Position numbers and translations under genes: made by a program. A stretch of 64,000 nucleotides of DNA from Anaplasma ovis str. Haibei (GTDB lineage: Bacteria > Pseudomonadota > Alphaproteobacteria > Rickettsiales > Anaplasmataceae): positions 1 through 64,000 of the forward strand of contig NZ_CP015994.1 in NCBI RefSeq assembly GCF_002214625.1, in the 5' to 3' direction. Below the pieces are notes generated by a model. That model made no database searches. It was not told the DNA's origin and saw only the letters and a list, made by a program, of their open reading frames with translations. This document shows, piece after piece, positions 35,057 to 47,407 of this stretch. The stretch's first letter is position 1. Each line of letters begins with the position of its first letter.

Positions 35057-35470
35057 GGTTCCTGAGGTTAGTAGGTGGTGCCAAGAGCTTTGGGTGCTGA
35101 TAATGCCACATTGGGTGCCAAGCAGTGAGATTGGTAATGCCACATTGGGTGCCAGTGGAGTTAGGAGATGAGGTTCCTGAGGTTAGTAGGTAGTGCAGAG
35201 TGCGTTGGTGGCAATGCCAGACTTGGTGGTGCTGGAGGTTCCTGAGGTTAGTAGGTAGTGCCAAGAGCTTTGGGTGCTGATGACGCCACATTGGGTGCCA
35301 GTGGAGTTAGGAGATGAGGTTCCTGAGGTTAGTAGGTAGTGCAGAGTGCGTTGGTGGTAATGCCAGACTTGGTGGTGCTGGAGGTTCCTGAGGTTAGTAG
35401 GTGGCAATGCCAGACTTAGTGCTGAGGTTAGTAGGTGGTGCAGGGCTCAACTGTGTCTATGGTGCATTAC
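35057..35470 (+). repeat. Array of virB2-tail-derived repeats with a 146-bp period
   Basis: The string GGTTCCTGAGGTTAGTAGGT recurs at 35057, 35172, 35237, 35318 and 35383. The 65/81-bp spacing makes a 146-bp higher-order unit repeated twice (35172-35317, 35318-35463). Between copies are fragments reading like the virB2 tail GGNATLGAS. No intact gene. Confidence 0.85.
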
Positions 35471-35878
35471 CACACTGTGTAGTTGTTATGTTACCTCAAC
35501 ACTAGTCTAGCCATGATGACATACCTACTGGGTGAGATTGGTGATACCAGTAAGTTTGAGTGTAGGGGTGGGTGGGCAGACCGGAACTAGCTAATTGAGG
35601 TATTAGAAGAGTGGAAGTGCCTTAGGACACAAAGTGGGTAGAAGGATGTAAGTAAGTATGTGGAGCGACCACACTGGGTAGGTAGGGTGATGACTAATGT
35701 TGACCAACTTTGACGGTGGCTAGGGATTTAGGTGACTAATCTCTCTCCTCACGTAATGGCCTTGGTGGGTGTAAGCTAGGGAATTGGTGTGATGACTGAT
35801 CCAAATATCCTCATCTCCCAACTCTACTTGCATCACCCAAACACCTATCTTCCTATCTCTAAATCTTCAGCCCACAGT
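35471..35878. other. Intergenic region with virB2-flank and msp3-flank sequence
   Basis: No gene. It holds a copy of the virB2 upstream leader (around 35450-35500), a tail relic (35540-35600) and, at 35605-35690, a block also found at 13945-14030 next to the 3' end of msp3 cassette 1. So the flanks of the msp3 cassettes are shared. Confidence 0.65.
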
Positions 35879-36000
35879 TGCAGGTACCACCTGTAACCAG
35901 AACACCACAAGATTAGTGCAGTGTTTGGCTATGATGCAACACTGCTCTCTGTTGCAGGTGAAACCATTAGTACGTCAGGGATGGTGGTCATTGGTAGCGT
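35879..36000 (+). pseudogene. msp2 fragment (3' end of hypervariable region)
   Basis: In-frame text KISAVFGYDATLLSVAGETISTSGMV matches the end of the Msp2 hypervariable region (known Msp2: ATLLSAAGDTINTTGM). An upstream TTCNQNT-like stretch in another frame indicates a frameshift. It points into msp3 cassette 4, which runs the other way. Confidence 0.7.
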
Positions 36001-36005
36001 ACAGA

Positions 36006-37995
36006 CTCTTTCATCTACATCCAAGTTATTTATATCCCTAGCCCATGCTCTAATTTTCTCAGCAGCGATTAGTTCTCGTACAGCGTTAACTCTCTTACTT
36101 GAATCTATACCGTTTAAATAATCAGTCCAACCCCTATTCTTAGTAGTCTCCATAGCATTAGCCAATGCAGCCTTGAGTGTAGTAGCAACTCCACGTTTCT
36201 CAGCTATCTCTGTAAGTTCCTCTAGTGCCTTGATCTTGGCTAGTTCTCTGTCCAGTCTTGCTATCTCCTTACCCTTCAGCTCTGCCTGGCCCTGAAGTGG
36301 TTGTGCTTCGCGCTTACCAACCAATTCCTTCATCTCCTTTATCAGCTCCTTCTTCTTATGCTCCATCGTCAGCTTTTGTGCTTCCAATTGTGCTATAGTG
36401 CCTTTAACCTCAGCTAATGTTCTCAGCTGCTCTTCTGGTATTAGCTCATCTAACTGTCTTAGCTCCCTTAGCACACTTATCTCTTCTAGCATACTTGCTG
36501 CTTTCCTTATAGATTGCGGATTAGTCTCTGGACGCATAGATTGCTTATTCCGCGCTCTAAGTTCCTTTATCTCCTCCAGCTTTTGTGCTGCTAGCCGTAC
36601 TAGCCTACCATTTAGTTTCCCCATTCTCTCTGTGAGCTGAAGTCCCTCTTGAATCTCTAATCCTCCAGCTTTCTGCTTCTCAGCTAATGCCTTGACTTCC
36701 TTAACCTCAGCTAATGTTCTCAACTGCTCTTCTAGTCCTAATGCCTTCAGTTCCCTTATCGCTGCTAGTTCTTCTACTGTTCCTCCTAGTTTCTTCACCT
36801 CCTCTAGTTTTCCAAGCTTCTTGAACAGCCAGGTCTTTTCCAGTTCTGCTGGCTTTATCTCCTCTATCTTCTCAAACGCACCTCCAAGTTTCCCTACTTT
36901 TGTCACAACTGCACTCTTCGCCTCTTTCAACTCCTCCAGCTTCTTCACCTCTAGCGCTCCCATTATATCTGTACCCAGCACTTTAAGCTTCTGTACCAGC
37001 TCTGGCTCTTTTCCTTCCTTCTCTAGCTTTTCCCACTCCTTGAACTCTGCACTTAATACTCCCAATTCTGCCAGTTCCCTCCTAAGTTCCCTTATCGCTG
37101 CTAGTTCTTCTAGTTTTGTCTTGAGCTCTCCCAGCTCTTCCAATGTCTCCAACTTATGCACCGCATCTAACTTTCCCTTGATTGCTCTCTCCAGCCCTCC
37201 TAGGTCTTTCACCTCCTCCAGCTCCTCTGGCTTCTCCTTCAACTTCTCCAGCTCCTCCTTGAGCTTCTTCACCTCCAGCTTCTTCTTCTCCTCCAGCTTT
37301 ATCATCTCCAGTGTCTTGCCTTCAACTCCGAATTTGTGTAACAGCCACTTAGTCAGATGTTCTCCCAGCCCTGCGCCTTTTAACTTCTTCTCGGACTCTA
37401 TCTCCTTCAACTCCTTCAGCTTTTTCTCCTCTAGCTTCCCTAGCTCTCCTACTACACCCTTGCCTAGCGCTTCTAGCTTCTCTATCTCCTTCTTGAGTGC
37501 CTCCAGCTTACTCAACCTCTCCTTCATCCCCTGGAGTTCTTCAGTCTCTATGGCTTCTAGTCTCTCTAACCACTTGAGTTCTCCAAGTTCTGCTAACTTA
37601 CTTACTTGCTTTGCTAGTTCATGTTGTAACTTCTCTAACTCTTCTGGTCTGCTCAACTCTTGTATAACTAGTCCATCATCAACTCCTGCCATCTCTCCAG
37701 CAAGTAATGTATCTCCATCAGGGATCTGTCTACTAAACATTGCCCTTACAGGACTTGCTATACCTTCACTATCTACTACTTCCCTCTTGAGTCTATGCAC
37801 ATCACTCATGGACATCCTACCCAGAGCACTGGATAGTAATTGACCCCTCGCTGTATCTAGTGCAAGTTCCTTACCTAGGAGAAATGCTGTATCATCTCCT
37901 CCCTTGATGACAAACCTCTCATGTCCTATTCCTACTTCTATCCGTGCTCTGCCGGTTCTGTACCCCAGGCTGCCTCCGAAGGCTAGGGTACTTAA
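36006..37995 (-). pseudogene. msp3 pseudogene cassette 4
   Basis: Starts, at its 5' end, with AFGGSLGYR.GRARIEVGIGHERFV, then TAFLLGKELALDTARGQ and SDVHRLKREV, the coiled-coil region, and the 3' blocks ALANAMETTKNRGWTDYLN and IRAWARDINNLDVDER, where homology ends. The variable region combines modules found in cassettes 1-3 in a different order. For example, ESEKKLKG..HKLETLEEL (37131-37405) is near the 5' end here. No start codon or signal peptide. Likely a recombination donor for the msp3 expression site. Confidence 0.85.
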
Positions 37996-38002
37996 TGCGT
38001 GA

Positions 38003-38338
38003 GGTAAGAAGTCTAATGAGGATACAGCTTCAGTATTCTTATTAGGAAAGGAGTTAGCATATGATACAGCAAGAGGTCAGGTAGACCGTCTTGCTAATGC
38101 TTTAGGTAAGATGACCAAGAGTGAAGCTGAGAAGTGGGGTACTGCAGTAGAGGGTGCTACTGGTGGTGATGATGTAAGCCAGAAAGTGTGTGGTACCGCT
38201 GGCAGCAACACCAACAACTGTGGTCAGAACACCGGCACCAATGGCAAGCTCAGTACTGCATTCACTGAAGATACTACAACATTGCTCTCTGCTGCAGATA
38301 CCACCATCAATACGGCAGGGATGGCGATCCCTGTGTAG
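38003..38338 (+). pseudogene. msp2 pseudogene (hypervariable region)
   Basis: In-frame from GKKSNEDTASVFLLGKELAYD through KMTKSEAEKWGTAVE, VSQKVCGTAG and LSAADTTINTAGM to a stop: this is the Msp2 hypervariable region with a little of the conserved flanks. It lies back-to-back with cassette 4 on the minus strand. The frame is closed upstream by TGA. No promoter or leader. In this genus such msp2 copies supply variants by gene conversion. Confidence 0.85.
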
Positions 38339-38505
38339 TGCGGGCTGGGGAATGTGAGACTAATGTTGATTGTGCCAGCCTTGGTGCCGAGTAGAGTTGG
38401 GAGATGGGTGCTGGTAGAAGTTCGGAGATGAGGTTCCTGAGGTTAGTATGTAGTGCATTGGAATTCTGGGCCTCTCCACTTCACGCCGTTTTTGATGCTG
38501 TGGCT

Positions 38506-39420
38506 CTAATACAGAAGTAGGGATATCATGAAGGGAACGTAGAATATCCCCACTAGAGTGCTAATCAGAAGCATAATTGCTGCAACATCTGGCTTGTAAT
38601 TTGTTGTGTAAGCCAGTATCACCCCAGTGCTCGATATTGGTATAATTGCCAGAAGGATGAGTGCCTGATACACCTGACTGTCATACAGACATGGCCCCTT
38701 GCGGTCTAGAAAAATCAACAGTAGTGCAAGGAGCGGCCAGGCAACATATTTGATCAATACTGTGAGCGCCATAAGCTTCCAGTTTATGGCAAAGTCTTTT
38801 ATATTTGCTACGGATATGCCCAGCAGCATTGTACCGAGTACCATGTATGTGCTTGCAAGGTCTGTGGGTACGCGCAGCAGGAACTCTGGTACACGCATTT
38901 CGAAATGATTACAAAGCAAGGCTGCAACTGCTGCGTGGAATGTTGGCAAAGTGATAAGTTGTCTGAAACACTGCCGTGGCGTATACAACCCACGAGTTGC
39001 TATGTAAAAACCAAAGCTGTTTTCAAAGAACAGCATACCTACGTAGCACAAAAGGTATATTGAAACCGTGCTCTCGTCGAACAGGGCTATTGCTATTGGC
39101 AAGCCAAAGAACCCCATGCTGGAACTTCCGGAAGTGAAAGCCAGCATATTTCTTATATGGTCTCTGAATACCAGTGACGACACGTTGTACACTATCAACG
39201 ACATTGTGCAGCAGATGACAAACGTGATTACTGGCAGAAGTACAAGTTCTGGTGTGATGTTGATCTTAAGTATGCCAAAGAACACTACGATAGGTCCAAC
39301 GCAGTAAAACAGAAGTTTTCCTATCGTGGCGCAATCAAGCTTAACTACCCGACCAGCAACGAATCCAAGTAGGATCGTTACGTACGCGGGTAGCACTTTA
39401 AGCATTAGGGCAAAGAACAT
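38506..39420 (-). CDS. AEC-family transporter (auxin efflux carrier type)
   Basis: About 304 residues from the ATG at 39420. About ten hydrophobic segments in two halves, with GSSSMGFFGLPIAIALF in the first and ISSTGVILAYTTNY in the second, as in AEC/MdcF permeases. Likely an inner-membrane carboxylate or other anion carrier; substrate unknown. Confidence 0.83.
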   Translation of the reverse strand: MFFALMLKVLPAYVTILLGFVAGRVVKLDCATIGKLLFYCVGPIVVFFGILKINITPELVLLPVITFVICCTMSLIVYNVSSLVFRDHIRNMLAFTSGSSSMGFFGLPIAIALFDESTVSIYLLCYVGMLFFENSFGFYIATRGLYTPRQCFRQLITLPTFHAAVAALLCNHFEMRVPEFLLRVPTDLASTYMVLGTMLLGISVANIKDFAINWKLMALTVLIKYVAWPLLALLLIFLDRKGPCLYDSQVYQALILLAIIPISSTGVILAYTTNYKPDVAAIMLLISTLVGIFYVPFMISLLLY

Positions 39421-39529
39421 ACTAACACTCAAACTACAGGTCCGGTAGGGACCACGCGTGCAGGTACTTTAACATAAGTCAGCACCCCCTAACAACAGAT
39501 TAGTGCCCTAATGAGGCGAATGAAAGGGC

Positions 39530-39850
39530 CTACAGTTCCCTGTCCCTCAAAAAATTTTCAGAATAAGATTTAGGTTTTTTCCTAGTAGCTTGGTCTGGTA
39601 ACACTACGTATAAAATACCGCGGGCCTTCGCGTAGGATATAGCACCTTCCTTATTCGGAAAGCGCAGCCTCACCTGCTGTGCCGTATCCCTAGAGCCCAC
39701 CCATCCCATGAGAGAATCTCTGTATAGTGAACATGAAGGCTCAAACTCTATGCACCAGAAGCTTCTCCCATAAGCGCCAGATTGCATAACATTCCTAGCA
39801 GGCCTATATATTCTTGCTACAGGTACGCGCGAACCGCCAGGCACTTGCAA
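39530..39850 (-). CDS. NDUFS4-family complex I accessory subunit (18 kDa type)
   Basis: About 106 residues (non-ATG start, TTG at 39850 or GTG at 39844). RIYRPARNVMQSG, W.IEFEP, LMGWVGSRDTAQQVRLRFPNKEGAISYAKA are the NDUFS4 / ETC complex I subunit signature. Divergent from xseB, with no spacer to the extended frame. Second complex I accessory gene in this window. Confidence 0.86.
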   Translation of the reverse strand: MQVPGGSRVPVARIYRPARNVMQSGAYGRSFWCIEFEPSCSLYRDSLMGWVGSRDTAQQVRLRFPNKEGAISYAKARGILYVVLPDQATRKKPKSYSENFLRDREL

Positions 39851-39900
39851 GCACCGATGAAAAAGCTAAGATTAGCAGCAGTGTAACAGGTATTCAGCAA

Positions 39901-40104
39901 ATGTCTATTAATAGCGGGGGAAAGTTTGAGGAGGCAGTACGGGAGCTGGAGCGCATTGTGGAGGAACTTGAGCGTGGTGACGTATCCCTCGATAGAAGCG
40001 TTGAATTGTACAACCGGGGTAGGGAGTTACACAAGTACTGTAATGAAGTTATCAAGGGGTTGACGCTTAAGATCGAATCTTTGGGCGAAGAAGATCTTGA
40101 GTAG
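39901..40104 (+). CDS. xseB: Exodeoxyribonuclease VII small subunit
   Basis: 67 residues from the ATG at 39901, with FEEAVRELERIVEELERGDVSLDRSVELYNRG, the XseB coiled-coil core. The N-terminal extension of the longer frame is not conserved. Works with XseA, not in this window. Confidence 0.9.
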   Translation: MSINSGGKFEEAVRELERIVEELERGDVSLDRSVELYNRGRELHKYCNEVIKGLTLKIESLGEEDLE

Positions 40105-40684
40105 TGGTAGCTCAATAGCCTATGTATTCCAAGTGCGCATTTGCCAGTACCTGATACACACCTCTCGCATGGGAGCAATGGTGTGGGTGTCTGACGGTTG
40201 GTTCAGTAAAGGTTGGGGCGGAGCTCTACACCCAACCCGAGTTTGTATGGTTGTTGCACCTGATGGGTGTGTGGGTTTCGATGCGCACCGCACGTGCACG
40301 TGGCACCCCTTTCCGTATATGTGGTTTGGTCATACCGAGGTGCAAAAGACCCGCAAGATGTAGAACAGGTGTCTAAGGTGTTTTAGGGTTGTATGTAAAG
40401 TCTCAACCTTGGGCTGCGGCGTTACGATAAGAATAATGCACAATTAAAATACATTTTGGTGACGTTGCTTAAGTGAAAATGCGGGCTAAGCGACCCCGCA
40501 ACGGGCGGTAAGCTTTGGCTAGCCCCGCCGGTCCAGGCACGCTGCATGAAACCCTACAGATACGCGCAACCCCAATGGCAGCAGCCGCAACCAAGGATTG
40601 ACGCGTTGAACTTACTGTGAGCTACCCGAGCCCGGCCCTCCGCCGAGCGCAAAATACAGTACGGCCCGCATGAGGGTGCTATCC
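40105..40684. other. Intergenic region with GC-rich hairpins, no gene seen
   Basis: 580 bp where xseB and trxA converge. No supported protein. Around 40480-40545 lie two stems, GCGGG..CCCCGC and GGGCGG..CCCCGCC. They could be the terminator of trxA or part of a structured RNA on the minus strand. I found no signature of tmRNA, RNase P or SRP RNA. Confidence 0.4.
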
Positions 40685-41020
40685 CTACTGCGCAGCACCC
40701 CCAACAGCGCTATCTATTGCGCCTATGATCTGCTGCAGATTTGCACCAACGACCCTAGACAGCTCTTTCCCATCGGAGAAAATTACCAAAGTGGGCACTG
40801 CGCTTACCCCATACGTAACGGGAGTGTCCTGGTTGTCCTGAACGTTAAGCTTGTAGATCTTGAGCCTGCCCTCGTATTTCTGAGCCAGCTTTTCCAGTTG
40901 AGGAGTAAGGGCCACGCAAGGCCCGCACCAGGGAGCCCAAAAGTCCACGAGTACCAAGCCGCTTCCGGTGCAGACCCTCTTGGCAAAATCAGAATCACCC
41001 ACTTCAGCAATGTCAGACAT
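40685..41020 (-). CDS. trxA: Thioredoxin
   Basis: 111 residues from the ATG at 41020, with GGGGG about 6 nt upstream. WAPWCGPC active site and the cis-Pro segment SAVPTLVIF. Cytoplasmic disulfide reductant. Its start is only 20 bp downstream of the virB9 stop, so likely one transcript. Confidence 0.95.
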   Translation of the reverse strand: MSDIAEVGDSDFAKRVCTGSGLVLVDFWAPWCGPCVALTPQLEKLAQKYEGRLKIYKLNVQDNQDTPVTYGVSAVPTLVIFSDGKELSRVVGANLQQIIGAIDSAVGGAAQ

Positions 41021-41040
41021 AAACACCCCCAACGGGAAAC

Positions 41041-41853
41041 CTATCCACGCCCCCTCCTGGATGCAGAAGCTGCGCGGTACATCTTCTCATTAAACACGCA
41101 GGCAGTACTGGAGCCATACCGCAACGTAAAAGCCGGGGATACACGCTCCACTACCACATAGTCACCCACGATCCTAAAGTTCACGAGAGACTCATACCCT
41201 TCAGCATCAACGTTGAAGATAGATGGCAGATCCCCGTTAACGTTGGAAAACTGCATATAGGTGAACCTACGATCATCAAACACCCTGAGAGGGACGATAT
41301 TCGCAGAACCTGCAGCGTGGGACACGGAATAGTCGAAGTTCAAGCCTTTTTTGGCAACTTCGGGATCACTTAAGTCAGGCACGTCATTCTGGTATGTGGG
41401 AAAAGACACCCCACCACCCAAGTCAGACGACGACTCCGCATCAACACTGCTTGCAGCGGGATATACGAATCTGACCTCGTACGCCAACCTGGGATCATCC
41501 AAACCGCTGGCCTCCTCAGCATGCAACTCAAAGTAATACACACGCCTGTTCGTAATGATAGTGACGTTGGTATCTGCGTTGTCTCCCACGGGCTTTATGA
41601 ACAACCTGTTCCCTTTCGGTACTAACTGCCACCCGGTTGAGTCTCCCATAGAAACTGTATCTATAACCTCGCCAGCCTCAAACAGTATGCTAGACTGGTA
41701 CCCATAAAACCCCGTGTACCTGTGTATGGACTGAGGGTTAAAGTTCATAACCTTTATGTGGTCATCAGCGGCTATAGAGCGCGGCTCCTGCTTACCAAAA
41801 GCGGTGGAGCTACACAACAGCGCTACAGCACAAACCATGCAAGCCTTTCTCAT
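41041..41853 (-). CDS. VirB9-family type IV secretion protein (isolated copy)
   Basis: 270 residues with a signal peptide (MRKACMVCAVALLCSSTAFG), the N-terminal VirB9 domain (to about 135) and the C-terminal beta-sandwich (LNFDYSV..PLRVFDDRRFTYMQF..LPSIF). VirB9 forms the outer-membrane core ring with VirB7 and VirB10. Here no virB8, virB10 or virB11 neighbours it, which fits the separate VirB9 paralog known in Rickettsiales T4SS. Both domains are present. Confidence 0.92.
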   Translation of the reverse strand: MRKACMVCAVALLCSSTAFGKQEPRSIAADDHIKVMNFNPQSIHRYTGFYGYQSSILFEAGEVIDTVSMGDSTGWQLVPKGNRLFIKPVGDNADTNVTIITNRRVYYFELHAEEASGLDDPRLAYEVRFVYPAASSVDAESSSDLGGGVSFPTYQNDVPDLSDPEVAKKGLNFDYSVSHAAGSANIVPLRVFDDRRFTYMQFSNVNGDLPSIFNVDAEGYESLVNFRIVGDYVVVERVSPAFTLRYGSSTACVFNEKMYRAASASRRGRG

Positions 41854-42082
41854 AAGCTACGGTATAAACAAACACCTGCCCTAAGTCTAGCACTAATGTG
41901 TCAATCTGCAACCAATCAATAGGAAAATTGTGGTTATTTGCCGTGTGCGTTATTGTACAGTCAACCCCGTGGGTGTTATGCTAATCAACAATCCTCCCAA
42001 GCCAGTAGCCACCCGCCTGCGCCAGGTAACGGCTCTGTATGATCACCCAACTTATGGATTTACCCATGGGCGGTGTGTTTCT

Positions 42083-43066
42083 CTACTTGTACACATCAGT
42101 ATACAGCTCATCCACATCGGGCTCAGGACTGTTCTGTGCAAACTCCACGGCCTCATTAACCGTCTCGCGGACCTGCTTCTCGAAGCCTTCAAGGACGCTT
42201 TCAGGCGCAATTTTGTGCTCCAGTATATACCCCTTCAATCGGCATAACGGGTCTTTACTATCTCGCACCTCATCAACTTCTTGCCTCGTTCTGTACTTTG
42301 CCGGGTCTGACATTGAATGTCCTCTAAAGCGGTAAGTTTTCATCTCCAGCAAAATAGGGCCGTTGCCATTCCTACAAAGTTTTGCCGCATCATCCGCCGC
42401 TCCGACTACAGCAAAAACGTCCATGCCATCCACCTGGCGGCCCGGCACGCCGCACCCCTCTCCACGCTTGCACAGCTCAACAACAGATGAAGACCTCGGA
42501 ACCGAGGTGCCCATAGCATACTCGTTATTCTCTACCACATACACTACTGGGAGCTTCCACAACGATGCCATATTGAAAGACTCATAAACCTGTCCCTGAT
42601 TCATCGCACCGTCTCCTAGACAGGTGAAAACCACCCCCTTGCTTTTCTTGTACTGCTCAGCAAAGGCAATGCCCGTCCCTATAGGTACTTGCGCGCCCAC
42701 AATTCCGTGTCCGCCGAAAAAATTCTTTGCTGTATTGAACATATGCATAGAACCGCCTTTGCCCTTGGAACACCCGGTCCTTTTTCCCATAAGTTCCGCC
42801 AGTATAGTTTTTGCGCTTTCTCCTGAGGTGAGCATGAAGCCATGTTCTCTGTAGCTGGTGACTATGGAATCTTTGCTGCTTAGCACATTTTGTAAACCTA
42901 TCGCTATTGCCTCTTGCCCTATATACAGGTGGCAAAACCCCCGTATGAGGCCCATACCGTACAGCTGGCCCACTTTCTCTTCGAACCTACGCATGAGTAG
43001 CATATCATGGTAAGACTTGACCACCTGCTCGTCGGAAATGGCTGAACAACGCCTGCTCTTATTCAC
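42083..43066 (-). CDS. pdhA: Pyruvate dehydrogenase E1 component, alpha subunit
   Basis: About 327 residues if the GTG at 43066 is used; the frame opens to 43126. MLLMRRFEEKVGQLYGMG, FCHLYIGQEA and the thiamine-diphosphate motif GDGAMNQG..ESFNMASLWKLPVVYVVENN are clear. Part of the pyruvate dehydrogenase complex (E1 alpha/beta). pdhB is not adjacent. Confidence 0.95.
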   Translation of the reverse strand: MNKSRRCSAISDEQVVKSYHDMLLMRRFEEKVGQLYGMGLIRGFCHLYIGQEAIAIGLQNVLSSKDSIVTSYREHGFMLTSGESAKTILAELMGKRTGCSKGKGGSMHMFNTAKNFFGGHGIVGAQVPIGTGIAFAEQYKKSKGVVFTCLGDGAMNQGQVYESFNMASLWKLPVVYVVENNEYAMGTSVPRSSSVVELCKRGEGCGVPGRQVDGMDVFAVVGAADDAAKLCRNGNGPILLEMKTYRFRGHSMSDPAKYRTRQEVDEVRDSKDPLCRLKGYILEHKIAPESVLEGFEKQVRETVNEAVEFAQNSPEPDVDELYTDVYK

Positions 43067-43172
43067 AAATCTACCTAACACACCCCAACAGGGTTCGTTA
43101 CTACCTCGTAAAGCGGCGGCGTTCAAGGTATTTATAGTGCTGCTGGCACCACTACGCAGTGTCCAGTGTTGG

Positions 43173-44093
43173 TCAGTCTTCCCTAATGAATTGCTTCACG
43201 TCCCTTATCCGGCCTTCCACCAGAAGGGAGGGTGGATGTCCCACACCCGGGTATTCTATGTGGCTAATATTGCGTTTTGACCCCAGCATTTTCCGCAAAG
43301 TTTCCGATGTTAAATAGGCTGAATGCTCGCCCTTCAGCACCAAAATCTTGCCACATTGCATCTTATTCCACGCGTCCCAGATATCCCAATCGCTGGTCTG
43401 CTGGATGTCATGAGCAAGCTGGGCGCCAATGCCCGGGTCTAAGGTTAACACGTAGCCGCCGCCCTTCTCCATAATTCTGTGCTGCACCAGGTGATCCCAA
43501 TGCTCCTCTTTCTCAGTGCCGGAGTGGCACAGCGCGGCCTTGAGGTACTGTTTTGCTTGCTCCTGATCTTCAAACGTAGGTAGCTCCGTCATCACCTTGA
43601 CGAGCGCACGCAGCGGCTTTGCCGGAGTGTACGGCCCTATATCGTTTATGATCAGTTTCTCTATTGCCAGCACATTGTGGAAATGCGCTGCCAGAAACAT
43701 CGCAATAATCCCTCCCATCGAGATGCCCAGATAGTTGCATTTCTTGATTTTCAAGTGTTTTGCAAGATGCAGTATGTCTGCGCAGTAGGTGCTATAGTTA
43801 TAGAGGGAGTAGTCCTTGAGCCATGAGCTCCTACCGCGCCCTACGACATCTACAGACACCACTGGAAAATCAGGCACCGCGCGACCTAGGTAATCGAAAC
43901 AAGCTGAATTTCCAGCCATGCCGTGTACACATATTAGCGGCGTTTTCTCCCCCAGAACTTCTGGATTGTACACCTTATAGTACATGTAGTGATCCTCCTT
44001 AGACGGAATGAGGACCCTATCCTCCAGCACGGCAACCACTGCTAACACCCCATTGGTACGGAACCATTGAAGTGTACCAACATTGTGGTACAT
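43173..44093 (-). CDS. Alpha/beta hydrolase
   Basis: About 306 residues (ATG at 44093). ICVHGMAGNSACFDYLG (oxyanion region), nucleophile elbow GISMGG, and GVGHPPSL carrying the catalytic His. A wide family of esterases and lipases; the real substrate is not visible. The start is uncertain because the first ~25 residues are not family-like. Confidence 0.82.
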   Translation of the reverse strand: MYHNVGTLQWFRTNGVLAVVAVLEDRVLIPSKEDHYMYYKVYNPEVLGEKTPLICVHGMAGNSACFDYLGRAVPDFPVVSVDVVGRGRSSWLKDYSLYNYSTYCADILHLAKHLKIKKCNYLGISMGGIIAMFLAAHFHNVLAIEKLIINDIGPYTPAKPLRALVKVMTELPTFEDQEQAKQYLKAALCHSGTEKEEHWDHLVQHRIMEKGGGYVLTLDPGIGAQLAHDIQQTSDWDIWDAWNKMQCGKILVLKGEHSAYLTSETLRKMLGSKRNISHIEYPGVGHPPSLLVEGRIRDVKQFIRED

Positions 44094-44409
44094 TGCCAAG
44101 CGCTAAATCATGCATAGCTTGCCGGCAGCCGCAGTTGTGCAAGGCGCTATGACGGCATGCCCACAGTGGTATACAGATATGTTCAGAACTGAGTGAGGAA
44201 AGTTGAAGTAATTTGTTGACACTGGTCGCGTTCTTGATTAAGAATGGTAGCTCTATGGAGCGCCGGCCCTTGTGGTCTGTTGCTCGATGGTTGACAAGTT
44301 AGTGGAAAGATCAATGGTAGGGGTTGTTCTCGTTTTGAGGACGATCTCGATTCGATTAGCTGATAAAGTATAGATAGTGTAGTCTTGATACTGCACGTAT
44401 CGCTATGAA
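44094..44409 (+). promoter_or_regulatory. Leader region and candidate promoter of 23S-5S
   Basis: No gene. A candidate promoter TTGACA (44216-44221), 17-bp spacer, TAAGAA (44239-44244) lies about 165 bp before the 23S 5' end. A second TTGACA at 44291 has no good -10. In Anaplasma the 23S-5S unit is known to be unlinked from 16S, so it needs its own promoter. Confidence 0.5.
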
Positions 44410-47195
<2,786 letters not shown>

Positions 47196-47274
47196 TTATC
47201 GATATGTGCAGTACGAGATTGCACTATCTTTACTTTATCTGTATCTTTCCACTAGCTTGGTTGTATGGCCGTTT

Positions 47275-47390
47275 GGCTGGTGGTTATGGCGGGAGTGGAA
47301 CACCCGGTAACATCCCGAACCCGGAAGTTAAGCCTCCCAGCGCCTGTGGTACTTTGTCTTAAGACACGGGAGAGAGGGTCGCTGCCAGCC
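47275..47390 (+). rRNA. 5S ribosomal RNA
   Basis: 116 nt, GGCTGGTGGTTATGGCGGG to CGCTGCCAGCC, with the conserved CCCGAACCCGGAAGTTAAGCC loop and paired ends. About 80 bp after 23S, in the same unit. Confidence 0.95.
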
Positions 47391-47407
47391 TTTGGTCGCC
47401 TTTCACT

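Noticed and set aside
35057-35463. Repeats considered as a CRISPR array
   Set aside because: Units are uneven (65/81/115 bp) without unique spacers of constant size, are made of virB2-tail DNA, and no cas gene is present.
40097-40363. An 88-residue frame after xseB
   Set aside because: No recognisable family, Trp/Cys-rich composition unlike the neighbours, and no ribosome site.
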